Assembly (NCBI RefSeq): GCF_002153425.1
Contig: NZ_KZ119600.1
Location: 3,872,143 to 3,936,142, forward strand
Length of the DNA: 64,000 nt
Direction of reading: 5' to 3'
DNA from: Litchfieldia alkalitelluris
GTDB taxonomy: Bacteria > Bacillota > Bacilli > Bacillales > Salisediminibacteriaceae
Position 1 is the first letter of the stretch, and each line of letters starts with the position of its first letter. The notes under the pieces are model-generated. The model had not been told where the DNA came from. It was given only the letters and a program-made list of their open reading frames with translations, and did not search any database. This document shows, piece by piece, positions 8,233 to 17,061 of the stretch. The position numbers and the translations under genes were made by a program.

Positions 8233-10419
8233 CTAAATCAGCAACTTTTCCATTTCCCCTGGTGTGAGTGGGACACTGAAATAATCTCCTTGGGCAATTA
8301 AGCAATGGTTTTGCTTTAAAAATTTCAACTGTTCCTCCGCCTCGACACCTTCAGCAATAACATCTAGTTCAAGAATTTTCGCTAAATGTAAAATCGTCTG
8401 AACTATTGCTGCATCCTTATTATCATTTTTAATGCCAGAAATAAATGAACGGTCTAGCTTCAAAATATTAATAGGAAGATCCTTTAAATAGCTTAGTGAG
8501 GAATACCCTGTGCCGAAATCATCAAGGGAGGTTTGCACTCCAATATTCTGGAGCGCCCTTAAAACTTCACTTGTTTTCTTCGTGTCTTTCAACAGGGTTC
8601 CTTCCGTCATTTCAAGGGATAGATAGGATGATGGCAATTCAACTTCTTCCAAAATCCCCTTCACATTTTCCACTAGTTCATTATAATAAAACTGATTAGC
8701 TGACAGATTTACACTTATTTTCACAGCTGGCAACCCTTTTTTCAGCCACGCTGCTCCTTGGTGGCAAGCTTCTCGGAGCACCCACTTATCAATTTCCAAA
8801 ATCAATCCTGTTTCTTCCGCAATAGGAATAAACTTATCTGGACTCACTTCTCCCCACTCTGGGTGAGACCAACGAATTAGTGCCTCCACACCGACAACCT
8901 CATTTGTATGTAAGTCAATCTGCGGTTGGTAATACAAGCTGAACTGATCTTCCCTAAGTGCATAATTCATTTCCCGTTCCAATCGCTTTTTCTTTAAAAT
9001 GGATTCATTCATCTCAATAGTATAAATGAGGTACTTATTTTTCCCAGTCTTTTTGGCTTGATACATGGCCATATCTGCCCTAGCAATTAAAGTATCAGCA
9101 TCGCGGCCGTGGACTGGATATTGACACACTCCAATACTAGCCGTAATGTAAAACTCCTTTCCTTCTACCATGAAAGGAGATTGTAAGATTCTCAATATAT
9201 TTTTTGCTAATTCATCTATGACTTTAACTTCTGCTTGTTTAAAAATAAATGCAAACTCATCTCCTGATACACGGGATACTATACCGCCCCCTTCAATAAC
9301 GTTACTCAATTCAAACGCTACTTGGCGTAACAATTGATCTCCGTAGAGATGTCCCATGGTATCATTCACATCTTTAAAATTATCTAAATCTAAAAATAAC
9401 ACAGCTCCTTGCGCTTCTTCTGTACGGACTTTTTCTAGTTCAGCCTTTAACTGCTCCATAAAAACCCTTCTATTTGGTAGACTTGTTAAAGGATCATTGT
9501 CTGCTAAAAAATGGATTATTTCTGCAGCTTCCTTTTTCTCCGTAATATCCAATACTGCACCTTGATAATGAGTAACGACACCTTCACCATCACGTTCAAT
9601 AATTGTTCGGTCATCTACCCATTTGATATTTCCGTCCTTAGTATAAAGGCGATACTCTTGTGTGTAATCATCCACCCAATTCTCGGAATGACATTGAACT
9701 TCAGCCTCCACTCTAGGGAGGTCTTCAGGATGAATTATGGAATCATACATTATTTTTCCTGATAAAAAATCTTCGGGAGAATAACCAAAACGGGAAATAT
9801 TATTGGAAACATACTCCACAGGCCACCCTTGCTCCGCCTTCCACCTCATTAAAATGACTGGACTCTTTTCAACCACCGTGTTTGATAAATATAATTTTTC
9901 TTCCAATCTCTTTTTAGTTATTATCAGTCCCGCTAAGTTAGCATAAATGCCTATCATTTCCCACTCTTTTTCCGTTGGTTTTCTTTTGTGATCATAATAA
10001 AATGCTAAAGTACCCAGTACTTTATTTTCAGAGGAAAAGATAGGCTTAGAACAACAAGCTCGAATATTATATTTTAAGCATAGTTGACGAAAGTCCCCCC
10101 ATAAGTGATCAGTCAACGTATCAGTCACAACAACCGTCGCCTTGTTATAAACCGCAGTTCCACAAGATCCAGCAGCAGGGCCAACTTCAAGACCATCAAT
10201 TTCCTTTAAAAAACCTTTAGGCACCTTCGGACCAATACCCCTACCTAAAGTATTTGTTTTTTTATCAAAAAATAGAATAGAAGATTTTATATCAGGTATA
10301 ATACTATCAATTGTTTTAATAAGTTCAGCAAGAATCTCTTCAAGTGGGAGATTATCTCTTGCAATCATTTCAATCACTTTATTCTGCTCATATAAAGAAA
10401 TATGTTCATCGTTTTTCAT
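8233..10419 (-). CDS. GAF-PAS-GGDEF-EAL protein (c-di-GMP turnover)
   Basis: 728 residues, no membrane segments, so a cytoplasmic sensor enzyme. Order: GAF (~10-160), PAS/PAC (~180-300), GGDEF (~305-465), EAL (~475-725). The GGDEF signature reads SGDEF, which may reduce or keep cyclase activity. The EAL domain has VEALIRW, NLSANQF, EMTE, DDFGTGYSS and KLDRSF, all expected for an active phosphodiesterase, but its last motif reads QGDYFSVPL instead of the usual QGYxFSxP. The net activity is therefore more likely c-di-GMP breakdown. The GAF domain contains two adjacent Cys (ACCSK) that could bind a ligand or respond to redox, an inference. Monocistronic. Confidence 0.9.
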   Translation of the reverse strand: MKNDEHISLYEQNKVIEMIARDNLPLEEILAELIKTIDSIIPDIKSSILFFDKKTNTLGRGIGPKVPKGFLKEIDGLEVGPAAGSCGTAVYNKATVVVTDTLTDHLWGDFRQLCLKYNIRACCSKPIFSSENKVLGTLAFYYDHKRKPTEKEWEMIGIYANLAGLIITKKRLEEKLYLSNTVVEKSPVILMRWKAEQGWPVEYVSNNISRFGYSPEDFLSGKIMYDSIIHPEDLPRVEAEVQCHSENWVDDYTQEYRLYTKDGNIKWVDDRTIIERDGEGVVTHYQGAVLDITEKKEAAEIIHFLADNDPLTSLPNRRVFMEQLKAELEKVRTEEAQGAVLFLDLDNFKDVNDTMGHLYGDQLLRQVAFELSNVIEGGGIVSRVSGDEFAFIFKQAEVKVIDELAKNILRILQSPFMVEGKEFYITASIGVCQYPVHGRDADTLIARADMAMYQAKKTGKNKYLIYTIEMNESILKKKRLEREMNYALREDQFSLYYQPQIDLHTNEVVGVEALIRWSHPEWGEVSPDKFIPIAEETGLILEIDKWVLREACHQGAAWLKKGLPAVKISVNLSANQFYYNELVENVKGILEEVELPSSYLSLEMTEGTLLKDTKKTSEVLRALQNIGVQTSLDDFGTGYSSLSYLKDLPINILKLDRSFISGIKNDNKDAAIVQTILHLAKILELDVIAEGVEAEEQLKFLKQNHCLIAQGDYFSVPLTPGEMEKLLI

Positions 10420-10666
10420 AAGGGGTGCCCCCAGTAGTTATGTCATATAGTTCAATGATGTTATACATTTCTACTCAAAAAGCATCGAGATTATTTCAAT
10501 ATAATACTCATTATGGATATTATTGTTTTATTATATCAAAACTGGAAGATTGATAGGTTAGGAATTTTATGTTAAATTTATGGAGTTTCTTTAATAGTCT
10601 ACCGTGAAAACAGACATTCTGTAATTGAATTGACTGCAGGCTACTCCCTTTCCTCTGGCTGTACCA

Positions 10667-11875
10667 TTATACCTCTCTCCCCTTCACAAACGTCTTCAGC
10701 ACATAGTAGTCTTCATTTAGTACAACAAGATCTGCATCATACCCTTCCTTTATAGCGCCTATCATATCGCCTAACCCCATTTTCCGAGCAGGGTTCTCCG
10801 TTAATAAGGGTATTACTGCTTCCAAGCTTTCATTCGTAAACCTCATCATATTTCTTAAAGCTTTATCCAAAGTTAAACAACTACCTGCTAGATCCCCAGT
10901 TTTTTGGAGACGAACCTCTCCATTTTTTATAAAACAAGGAAGTCCACCTAAATGACACTCCTCCCCATCTCCGAGCCCAGCCGCTGACGTAGCATCAGAA
11001 ATGAGTATGATGTTTTCTCGTGGCTTCGCTTTACAGATGTAATCTAAGACATCAGGGTGTACATGAATGCCATCACTAATCAATTCGACCGTAAGCGAAT
11101 CGAGCATTAGGGCGGCACCTGCTACTCCTGGTTCACGATGGTGAAGAGGGCGCATTCCATTAAATAAATGTGTCACATGACTGAGCCCATGATTAATTGC
11201 TGACTTTACCATGTTCATTGTTGCATCGGAATGACCTACGGAACATACTATTCCCTCTCCCACTGCGTATTGAATACATTCAAGTGCCCCAGGCATTTCA
11301 GGTGCAATAGTGAGTAGCTTCACTTGATTTTTAAAGATATATTGATATCGTTTTAATTCTTCTATGGAGGGGTTCCGAATATGTGCTGAATTCTGTGCCC
11401 CCGCTCTTTTTTCGTTAATGAAGGGTCCCTCTAGATGAACCCCAGCAATGCTCGCCCCTTCTGTTCCTTGCTCCTTTGCTTCCGTGATGTTGGTTAGTGA
11501 AGCTTCAATGTCTTCTCTAGGTGCAGTAAGGGTGGTTGGGAAAAAAGTAGTGGTGCCATGTTTAGCAAGGAATATACTTATTTCATTTATTTCTTGAGGA
11601 GAAGTTGCCTGCATGACATCATAGCCATTTCCCCCATGTATATGAACATCTATGAAACCTGGAACTAGATAATTGCCAAGTAAATCAATCGTTTCAACGT
11701 TACCTTTTGTGGTTGTATGGGGCGGTTGCGAGGCTGTTTCTTGCTGTTCTATTTCTAAATTGCTACCGGTCCAAACATTAACGATTTTTCCATTAATTAT
11801 ATGTACGCTTCCTGGTAAAAATCCTTTTCCTGTATATATTTTTCCGTTTGTTAAAAGTATCTCATTAAGATTCAT
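10667..11875 (-). CDS. nagA: N-acetylglucosamine-6-phosphate deacetylase
   Basis: Converts GlcNAc-6-phosphate to glucosamine-6-phosphate and acetate in amino-sugar and wall recycling. 402 residues, the normal length. Amidohydrolase motifs are complete: FIDVHIHGGNGYD (metal His), HLEGPFINEKRAGAQ (Glu), VGHSDAT and THLFNGMRPLHHREPG (metal His and substrate residues), LISDGIHVHPD, and the catalytic Asp in LISDATSAAGL. A GGGAGG ribosome site lies 8 bases before the ATG. nagB and nagR are not adjacent, so the usual operon is split here. Confidence 0.95.
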   Translation of the reverse strand: MNLNEILLTNGKIYTGKGFLPGSVHIINGKIVNVWTGSNLEIEQQETASQPPHTTTKGNVETIDLLGNYLVPGFIDVHIHGGNGYDVMQATSPQEINEISIFLAKHGTTTFFPTTLTAPREDIEASLTNITEAKEQGTEGASIAGVHLEGPFINEKRAGAQNSAHIRNPSIEELKRYQYIFKNQVKLLTIAPEMPGALECIQYAVGEGIVCSVGHSDATMNMVKSAINHGLSHVTHLFNGMRPLHHREPGVAGAALMLDSLTVELISDGIHVHPDVLDYICKAKPRENIILISDATSAAGLGDGEECHLGGLPCFIKNGEVRLQKTGDLAGSCLTLDKALRNMMRFTNESLEAVIPLLTENPARKMGLGDMIGAIKEGYDADLVVLNEDYYVLKTFVKGREV

Positions 11876-11950
11876 ATTGTTAACCTCCCCCCTCTCCTTT
11901 ATTATACTTTATTTACGTTATTCTTCTGCAGCAGATTTCTTAGCTCAATG

Positions 11951-11986
11951 GAAAAGGGTACCCAATAAACAATATGGGTACCCTTC
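11951..11986 (-). terminator. Intrinsic terminator after the peroxiredoxin gene
   Basis: Perfect 11 bp stem, AAGGGTACCCA at 11954-11964 and TGGGTACCCTT at 11975-11985; on the minus strand it is followed by TTTTCC. It lies about 20 bp after the stop at 12004. Confidence 0.8.
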
Positions 11987-12003
11987 CACTCCTTATTTTC
12001 TTC

Positions 12004-12471
12004 CTACACCAGTTTTTCCAATTGAGCAAACACTTCCTCATAATCTTCTTGTTTTTTCGCATCAAAGGCAGTGTTAACGTAAGTAACTATACCATCTTTA
12101 TTTATCACAAAAACCGAGCGGATGGCTGTCTCATTTTTTTCATGAAACACGCCATAATCCTTCACTGTCTGTTTGTGCCAGTCTGAAAGTAACGGATATG
12201 GCAATGTTCCGAGACTCGCTGCAAAAACATTATGGGCATAAATATGATCTACACTGATGGCTAAAACTTCTGCATTTAGTGTTTCAAACTTCTGATAGTC
12301 CTCTTTCCAAGAGGTGATTTCCTTGATTCAGCCAGGTGTGAAGTCAAGGGGATAAAAAGCAACGAGGACATTCTTCTTTCCTCTGTAATCTGACAAAGAT
12401 ATCTTTTCCTTTATGGTTGAAGATAGTTTAAATTCCGGCGCCTTTGAACCTACAATAATACTTTCACTCAC
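12004..12471 (-). CDS. Peroxiredoxin with in-frame UGA at the peroxidatic position (candidate selenoprotein)
   Basis: Reading from GTG at 12471 (GGAGG site 8 bases upstream) gives a complete 155-residue peroxiredoxin if one UGA, at 12330-12328 (codon 48), is read through. The frame is intact on both sides: SKAPEFKL near residue 9, FYPLDFTPG-(UGA)-IKEITSWKED, LAISVDHIYAHNVFAASLG, LPYPLLSDWHK and the active-site Arg118 in AIRSVFVI. The UGA replaces exactly the Cys of the family motif PxxxTxxC (Pro41, Thr45, position 48). The protein has no Cys anywhere, so without selenocysteine it has no redox residue. A SECIS-like hairpin follows the UGA. Ordinary gene callers would report only 12004-12204 or a pseudogene. 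The alternative is a recent Cys-to-stop mutation. If selenocysteine is inserted, it is a 1-Sec cytoplasmic peroxidase. Confidence 0.8.
12300..12330 (-). promoter_or_regulatory. Candidate bacterial SECIS element with UGA codon
   Basis: On the minus strand the UGA (12330-12328) is followed, after 13 bases, by a 6 bp perfect stem CCTCTT/AAGAGG with loop GGA at 12314-12300. There are 19 bases between the UGA and the loop, and the loop starts with G. The published bacterial SECIS model asks for a small apical loop with a G in its first two positions, roughly 16-37 bases after the UGA; this fits. The lower stem is weak. Confidence 0.6.
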
Positions 12472-12567
12472 ACATTCCACCTCCTCGGTGGCAAAAATAT
12501 AGATTGAATTTCTGTTATTAGTATTAACTTCAATCAGGGAATTTAGTACATTTCAAATACAGGACAA

Positions 12568-12597
12568 ACAAAAAACCACCCCGTATCCAGGATGGCT
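12568..12597 (-). terminator. Intrinsic terminator after the iron permease gene
   Basis: On the minus strand CCATCC pairs with GGGTGG (one G-U pair), followed by seven T or so. It lies about 20 bp after the stop at 12618. Confidence 0.75.
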
Positions 12598-12617
12598 TTT
12601 CACGTCACTACTATAAG

Positions 12618-14306
12618 TTAATACTTTTTCAATAAATAACGTAACGGAATAATGGATACTAACACAATTAATAAGGCTGCAGGGGCCGCTTGATGGTATA
12701 ACGCCTCGGAAGCTTCGTAATATACCCTAACTGCTAATGTGTCAAAACCAGGTGGCCGTAACATTAAAGTTGCTGGAAGTTCCTTAATCGAACTTACGAA
12801 AACAAGGGCTCCACCAGCCAACACCCCTGGTAGGATGGTTGGAATGATCACCTTAATCATGACTTTCCATGGCGGATATCCTAAACTCCTTGCTGCTTCA
12901 TCAATTCTTGGTGATACGAGACTTAATGAAGCTTCCCCAGCTTGCATTGCCTGAGGTAGGAATCGTACAACAAAAGCTAAAGCAACCATATAAAATGTGT
13001 TGTATAACCATGGTATATGGTTGTTGAATATGAACACAAACCCAAGTGCAACAATAACCCCTGGTAAAGCATATCCAGCATAGCTCAATTTATCAATGGC
13101 ACTTGAGATGACGGATGGGTATCGTGATTTTAAATAAATAATAGGCATAGCAAGGACCATACATAATAAAGCTGCAAATCCAGATACTTTCAAGCTGTTC
13201 CAAGCAAAACCAAAGAATCTTTCGTCGATGGCGCCCCTTTCAATACCTACGATAGACCAATAGATTAAAACAGCAATAGGTAAAATCACAGATAAAAAGA
13301 AAATGACGATCACATACAATAACGTGAATGGTTTCCATTTCCCTAACGGTAACGTGTCAGGTACTTTATAAGAGTTAGTAGTTTGATAATACTTGTTTTT
13401 CCTACGTGTTCTTGATTCAATCCACAGTATACCGACAGTAAGAATAATTAATACAAGACTCAATACGGAAGCAGCTGCTGTATCAAAGCTAGCCTGTTGA
13501 AAATAAATAGCTGCAGTAAAGGTTACATATCGCAACATAGCAATAGCACCAAAGTCAGAGAGCACATACAAAGAAATTAGTATAGCACCTGCTCCAATTG
13601 CAGGTCTTAAAAACGGAAGATTTACTTTCCAAAATATTTGTGATGTATTCATACCCTGTGATCTCGCTACCTCTTCAAAGTTTCGATTCATTTTTCTTAA
13701 CGATGCACTAGCAATGAGGAAAACATATGGGTATGTGAACATGGTCAAAACAAAGAACACTCCCCAAAACGAATAAATATTTAATGGATAATTTCCGAAC
13801 GTATCCACTAACCAAGGTGTATCACGCCAAAAGTCACGCATCCAACCACTAGGACCGAAAACAATAATATACGTTACGGCACCTACGTATGGCGGTATAA
13901 CTAAAGGAAGAGCCATGAGCCATTGCCAATGTTTTCTACCTGGAACGTCTGTCCGTACAACTATCCATGCCAAAGATACCCCAATGATCAAGGCACATAA
14001 TGTGACAGCAAAGGTTAAGGAGAACGTATCCCACAACAACTGTGGAATTCTCCCGTCTAATAATCTCCGCCAGCGGTCTGCACCTGCGAATAGGGAGTTC
14101 CATACCACATAAATGATCGGAATGGACATGATAATTCCTACGATGACTCCCCATGAAAGTAAAATCATTCCCGGTGGATTTCCGCGCCACAAACTATACC
14201 ACTTTCTACGGAAGAAATGGAGAAGGGTTGGAGAAGTTTCTTCTCCAACCTTAGCATTATGTTTTTCGTTTTGGTTCGACTTTTGTCTATTGTCTTTATC
14301 CATCAT
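12618..14306 (-). CDS. Iron(III) ABC transporter permease (FbpB/SfuB type)
   Basis: 562 residues with about 12 membrane segments and two BPD_transp_1 halves, the fused permease form typical of ferric iron importers. The first half carries the EAA-type loop FEEVARSQGMNTSQIFWKVNLPF near residue 230, split here as EVARSQGMN and FWKVNLPFL; the second carries IDEAARSLGYPPWKVMIKV near 490. The N-terminal ~45 residues are polar and cytoplasmic. Two ATG codons (14306 and 14303) are possible; the GGGAG site fits the second slightly better. It lies 36 bp after the binding-protein gene in the same Fur-type operon. No ATPase gene follows; a terminator ends the operon. Confidence 0.9.
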   Translation of the reverse strand: MMDKDNRQKSNQNEKHNAKVGEETSPTLLHFFRRKWYSLWRGNPPGMILLSWGVIVGIIMSIPIIYVVWNSLFAGADRWRRLLDGRIPQLLWDTFSLTFAVTLCALIIGVSLAWIVVRTDVPGRKHWQWLMALPLVIPPYVGAVTYIIVFGPSGWMRDFWRDTPWLVDTFGNYPLNIYSFWGVFFVLTMFTYPYVFLIASASLRKMNRNFEEVARSQGMNTSQIFWKVNLPFLRPAIGAGAILISLYVLSDFGAIAMLRYVTFTAAIYFQQASFDTAAASVLSLVLIILTVGILWIESRTRRKNKYYQTTNSYKVPDTLPLGKWKPFTLLYVIVIFFLSVILPIAVLIYWSIVGIERGAIDERFFGFAWNSLKVSGFAALLCMVLAMPIIYLKSRYPSVISSAIDKLSYAGYALPGVIVALGFVFIFNNHIPWLYNTFYMVALAFVVRFLPQAMQAGEASLSLVSPRIDEAARSLGYPPWKVMIKVIIPTILPGVLAGGALVFVSSIKELPATLMLRPPGFDTLAVRVYYEASEALYHQAAPAALLIVLVSIIPLRYLLKKY

Positions 14307-14342
14307 GCCCTCTCCCGGTGTCAGTCACTATATTCTCTTTCT

Positions 14343-15455
14343 TTATCTTAAATCAAGATCTAAACCAGAATCCTCAATTAAGTTAGTTGTTCCCTCAAAG
14401 TAGTTTCCAAGCTCCTTAATTGGCATATCTTGAACCTTAAGTTCATCGAATTCAACAATATACGGTTCAACTTCTTCTGGATACTGAGCACCATATTCTG
14501 AATTGATCAGTAGCTCTAAAGATTCACCAACAAAAGCAACTTGATTTTCTGGCTCTAACAACCATTCTAAAAATACAATAGCATTTTCTTGATTTGGAGC
14601 GCCACTTACAAGCCCTGCTCCAGCAGCATTGGCAATTACACCCATTTGATCTTCTTCTTGATCTACATATATAAATCCAACATTATTATCAGATGGCTCT
14701 AATAATTGTTGGTGGAAGTAATAATTATTAACTAAGCCGAAAGAATGCTCTCCAGCACCGACTGCTCTCCTAATATCACCATGGCCTTCATAAATTCCTG
14801 CCGCATTTTCTCTTATGGCAGAAACCCACTCTGCTGTTTTATCATCGCCCCACTCAAAACGTAAAGCGGATACGTTTCCGATCATACCACCGTTTCCACC
14901 ACGGGTGATTGCATAGCCATTTTCAACTTCAGACCATTTAGGATCAAATAAGTCCTCAATACTTTTCGGCATTTCCTCTTCCGTAATCATATCTTTATTA
15001 TAGATGAAACCGCGAGATCTTGCAGAGATTGCGAAATACGCATTGTCATCTGCACGAAAATCAGCTGGTATTGAATCTATTCCATCAATATCAGCACCTT
15101 CTAAGATTCCTTGATTATGAAGGTAACCCATTGCTCCCATATCATTTGAGATAAAAACATCAGCCTGTACATTTCCCGCTTCTTGTTGGAGCTGAAGTGG
15201 ATTTGCACCATGAAGAGCTAAAACTGTGATACCTGTTTCTTCTTCAAATTTATCTAAAAGTGGTTGAACAAAGTTTTCGTTACGTGATGAGTATACAACA
15301 AGTTCACCAGCAACTTCCACTACTTCCCCTTCGTCTTCAGTATCTCCCGTCCCTTGCTCAGATTGTGAGTCGCCTTGATCATCTCCACAACCTACAACCA
15401 AGAAAAGCGAAACTGCTAATAAGCCAAATAATAATACTTTTAGTGCCTTATTCAT
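14343..15455 (-). CDS. Iron(III) ABC transporter substrate-binding lipoprotein (FbpA/FutA family)
   Basis: 370 residues, type II signal peptide with lipobox VVGC near residue 23, followed by an acidic linker. The mature part begins ELVVYSSRNENFVQPLLDKF, the usual opening of class-2 ferric binding proteins, and contains ADVFISNDMGAM, SARSRGFIYNKD and a NNYYFHQQ segment where this family places paired Tyr ligands for Fe3+. It captures iron at the outer face of the membrane for the permease encoded next. Expression is probably repressed by Fur with iron, from the promoter at 15581-15640. Confidence 0.9.
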   Translation of the reverse strand: MNKALKVLLFGLLAVSLFLVVGCGDDQGDSQSEQGTGDTEDEGEVVEVAGELVVYSSRNENFVQPLLDKFEEETGITVLALHGANPLQLQQEAGNVQADVFISNDMGAMGYLHNQGILEGADIDGIDSIPADFRADDNAYFAISARSRGFIYNKDMITEEEMPKSIEDLFDPKWSEVENGYAITRGGNGGMIGNVSALRFEWGDDKTAEWVSAIRENAAGIYEGHGDIRRAVGAGEHSFGLVNNYYFHQQLLEPSDNNVGFIYVDQEEDQMGVIANAAGAGLVSGAPNQENAIVFLEWLLEPENQVAFVGESLELLINSEYGAQYPEEVEPYIVEFDELKVQDMPIKELGNYFEGTTNLIEDSGLDLDLR

Positions 15456-15580
15456 CTTGTTTACCCCCTATGTTTTATGTAATTAATCCTTACCTAGCTG
15501 ATCCCATCTCCAAAGCTACTAGCATATTACTATTTCATTTGATGTTATCATCAATAAAAATTAGTTAGAGTTAAGCTCAA

Positions 15581-15640
15581 TGAGAATGATTATCAACCTC
15601 ACTCAATTTAGAGTATAATGTTATTGAGAATCATTGTCAA
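15581..15640 (-). promoter_or_regulatory. Promoter with two Fur boxes for the iron uptake operon
   Basis: On the minus strand a TTGACA box (15640-15635) and TATACT box (15617-15612) are separated by exactly 17 bases. One Fur-like site, TGAGAATCATTGTCA at 15625-15639, overlaps the -35 box; a second, TGAGAATGATTATCA at 15581-15595, lies just past the expected start of transcription and differs from the 7-1-7 consensus TGATAATNATTATCA at one base. The arrangement predicts strong iron-dependent repression. Confidence 0.85.
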
Positions 15641-15770
15641 TAAGTTTTCTGTTATTTTGAAACATATTATTATGTTATGTATAAGGTGAAGTTCAGCACC
15701 TTTCGGATATCGTCATCTCTTAATTTTTCTATCCTATGGTGTTTTATACTTTATAAGGTTATCTTGTTCC

Positions 15771-15807
15771 AAATAAAAACGCCTCCAACGATTGGTGGAG
15801 ACGTTTC
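15771..15807 (-). terminator. Intrinsic terminator after the zinc-ribbon membrane protein
   Basis: AAACGCCTCCA pairs with TGGAGACGTTT (one mismatch) around an 8-base loop; T-rich tails lie on both sides, so it may work in both directions. Confidence 0.75.
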
Positions 15808-15866
15808 TCATTTTTTCATATCGCTTTGTTAAAGGACAATGTGGTTTTAATATAGAGTTGATTTTA

Positions 15867-16688
15867 TTAGAATCCAAATGGAATCAGATTACTAATAACC
15901 GTTTCTAATATCATTTGTGCAGTAAGACCTAAATAGATGAAATACACAGCATACGTAATAAATATTGTGTAAATTGGATCCAGTGTTCCTTGTGCAGATT
16001 CTTGGTACGAGTTTAACGTTAAAATAACCGCAATTTGAGCACCTGCAATTAAAAGTAGTAATATAAATCCAGTCAGCATTGTTACGCCAAGGATACTAAT
16101 GATAAAGTAAGCGGCTGCCAACAGCGTACATAAGGTAATTAGCGTTCCAAATCGCCCAACAATATCATGAAAAGAAACGTTAACTTTACTAATTAGCTTC
16201 AAGGCACCGAATATTACTGCAGCGCCTACAACAAAGGCAGCAAGAGTAAATAATAAAACTGATGGGAAGACATTCCAAAAACCAATCCCCACCATACTTC
16301 CAAAAGGACCTAATGAACCTCTTATCTGAAAAAACATTCCCAAACCTAGGAACAAAGATATTAGAAAAATATTAATATAACCGAAGATAAAGTCCTTGGA
16401 CGTATTTTCAAAGCCCCTCTTAGTAGGTGCCTTTAAATTCTCTAAAATAAAGCCCCAATAATTCTTTGAAATTTCCACTGTCTTTTCAACATACTCATTA
16501 CTACTTTTCCCCTCATCTGCCTCTACTTCAACAGGTAGAGCACTTTCATTCCCCTGTTGTTGTACTGGAGGAGATTCCACTACGTCAGCAGTTGCCGCGG
16601 CAGTTTCATCTTTAAGAACTGGATTTCCACATTCCATACAAACCTTGTCAGACAAACTCAATTCTCGACCACAATTTTCACACTTCAT
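15867..16688 (-). CDS. Zinc-ribbon membrane protein of unknown function
   Basis: 273 residues. The first 25 residues are a zinc ribbon with two CxxC pairs (CENCG at 3-7, CMECG near 17). A Glu/Ala-rich acidic linker follows to about residue 75, then five predicted membrane segments between ~100 and 265 (for example FLISLFLGLGMFF and VLLFTLAAFVVGAAVIFG). Such zinc_ribbon plus Yip1-like membrane proteins are common in Firmicutes, with no assigned role. A GGAGAGAGG ribosome site precedes the ATG. The gene is isolated. Confidence 0.7.
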   Translation of the reverse strand: MKCENCGRELSLSDKVCMECGNPVLKDETAAATADVVESPPVQQQGNESALPVEVEADEGKSSNEYVEKTVEISKNYWGFILENLKAPTKRGFENTSKDFIFGYINIFLISLFLGLGMFFQIRGSLGPFGSMVGIGFWNVFPSVLLFTLAAFVVGAAVIFGALKLISKVNVSFHDIVGRFGTLITLCTLLAAAYFIISILGVTMLTGFILLLLIAGAQIAVILTLNSYQESAQGTLDPIYTIFITYAVYFIYLGLTAQMILETVISNLIPFGF

Positions 16689-17061
16689 TCAACCTCTCTC
16701 CTTCCTCTTTTTTTAATCATTACTTCCTCCACGCTTAGCAATGCAACAATGCAATGCCTAAACAATAGATGAATATGAATCAGGCTCTTACTTTATTTAA
16801 TACTGCGAAAAATAGATTATGAATTTTATTATCTTAGTTGCTAAGTGTGGATATTATTACCATCAAACAATTATAAATGATTTTTGAAAAAATTTGGGGT
16901 TTTCGTCAAAGTATTGCGAAATTACTATATTTTCGACAACATTCTCTCTCAAAACTCGAGAGGGCCTGTCAACCTGGTGAAATTCCTATAGGTCAATTTG
17001 TAAAATGGTTCTTGTGATTTTTAGCCGAGCCCTTTCATAGGTTTTATATGGGGGTGCTAAT
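16689..17061. other. Intergenic gap between divergent genes
   Basis: This AT-rich stretch lies between the starts of two divergent genes and must contain both promoters. Apart from a small hairpin (CTCTC/GAGAG near 16945-16965) I see no convincing motif. Confidence 0.4.

Noticed and set aside
8070-8267. Small plus-strand ORF with a signal-peptide-like start
   Set aside because: The N-terminus looks secretory, but it begins at TTG without a good ribosome site, has no recognisable mature domain and overlaps the end of the GGDEF-EAL gene. It might be a remnant of a secreted-protein gene; evidence is too thin to list.
12004-12204. Stand-alone 66-residue ORF at the 3' end of the peroxiredoxin
   Set aside because: It is the C-terminal half of the UGA-containing peroxiredoxin frame and has no start signals of its own.
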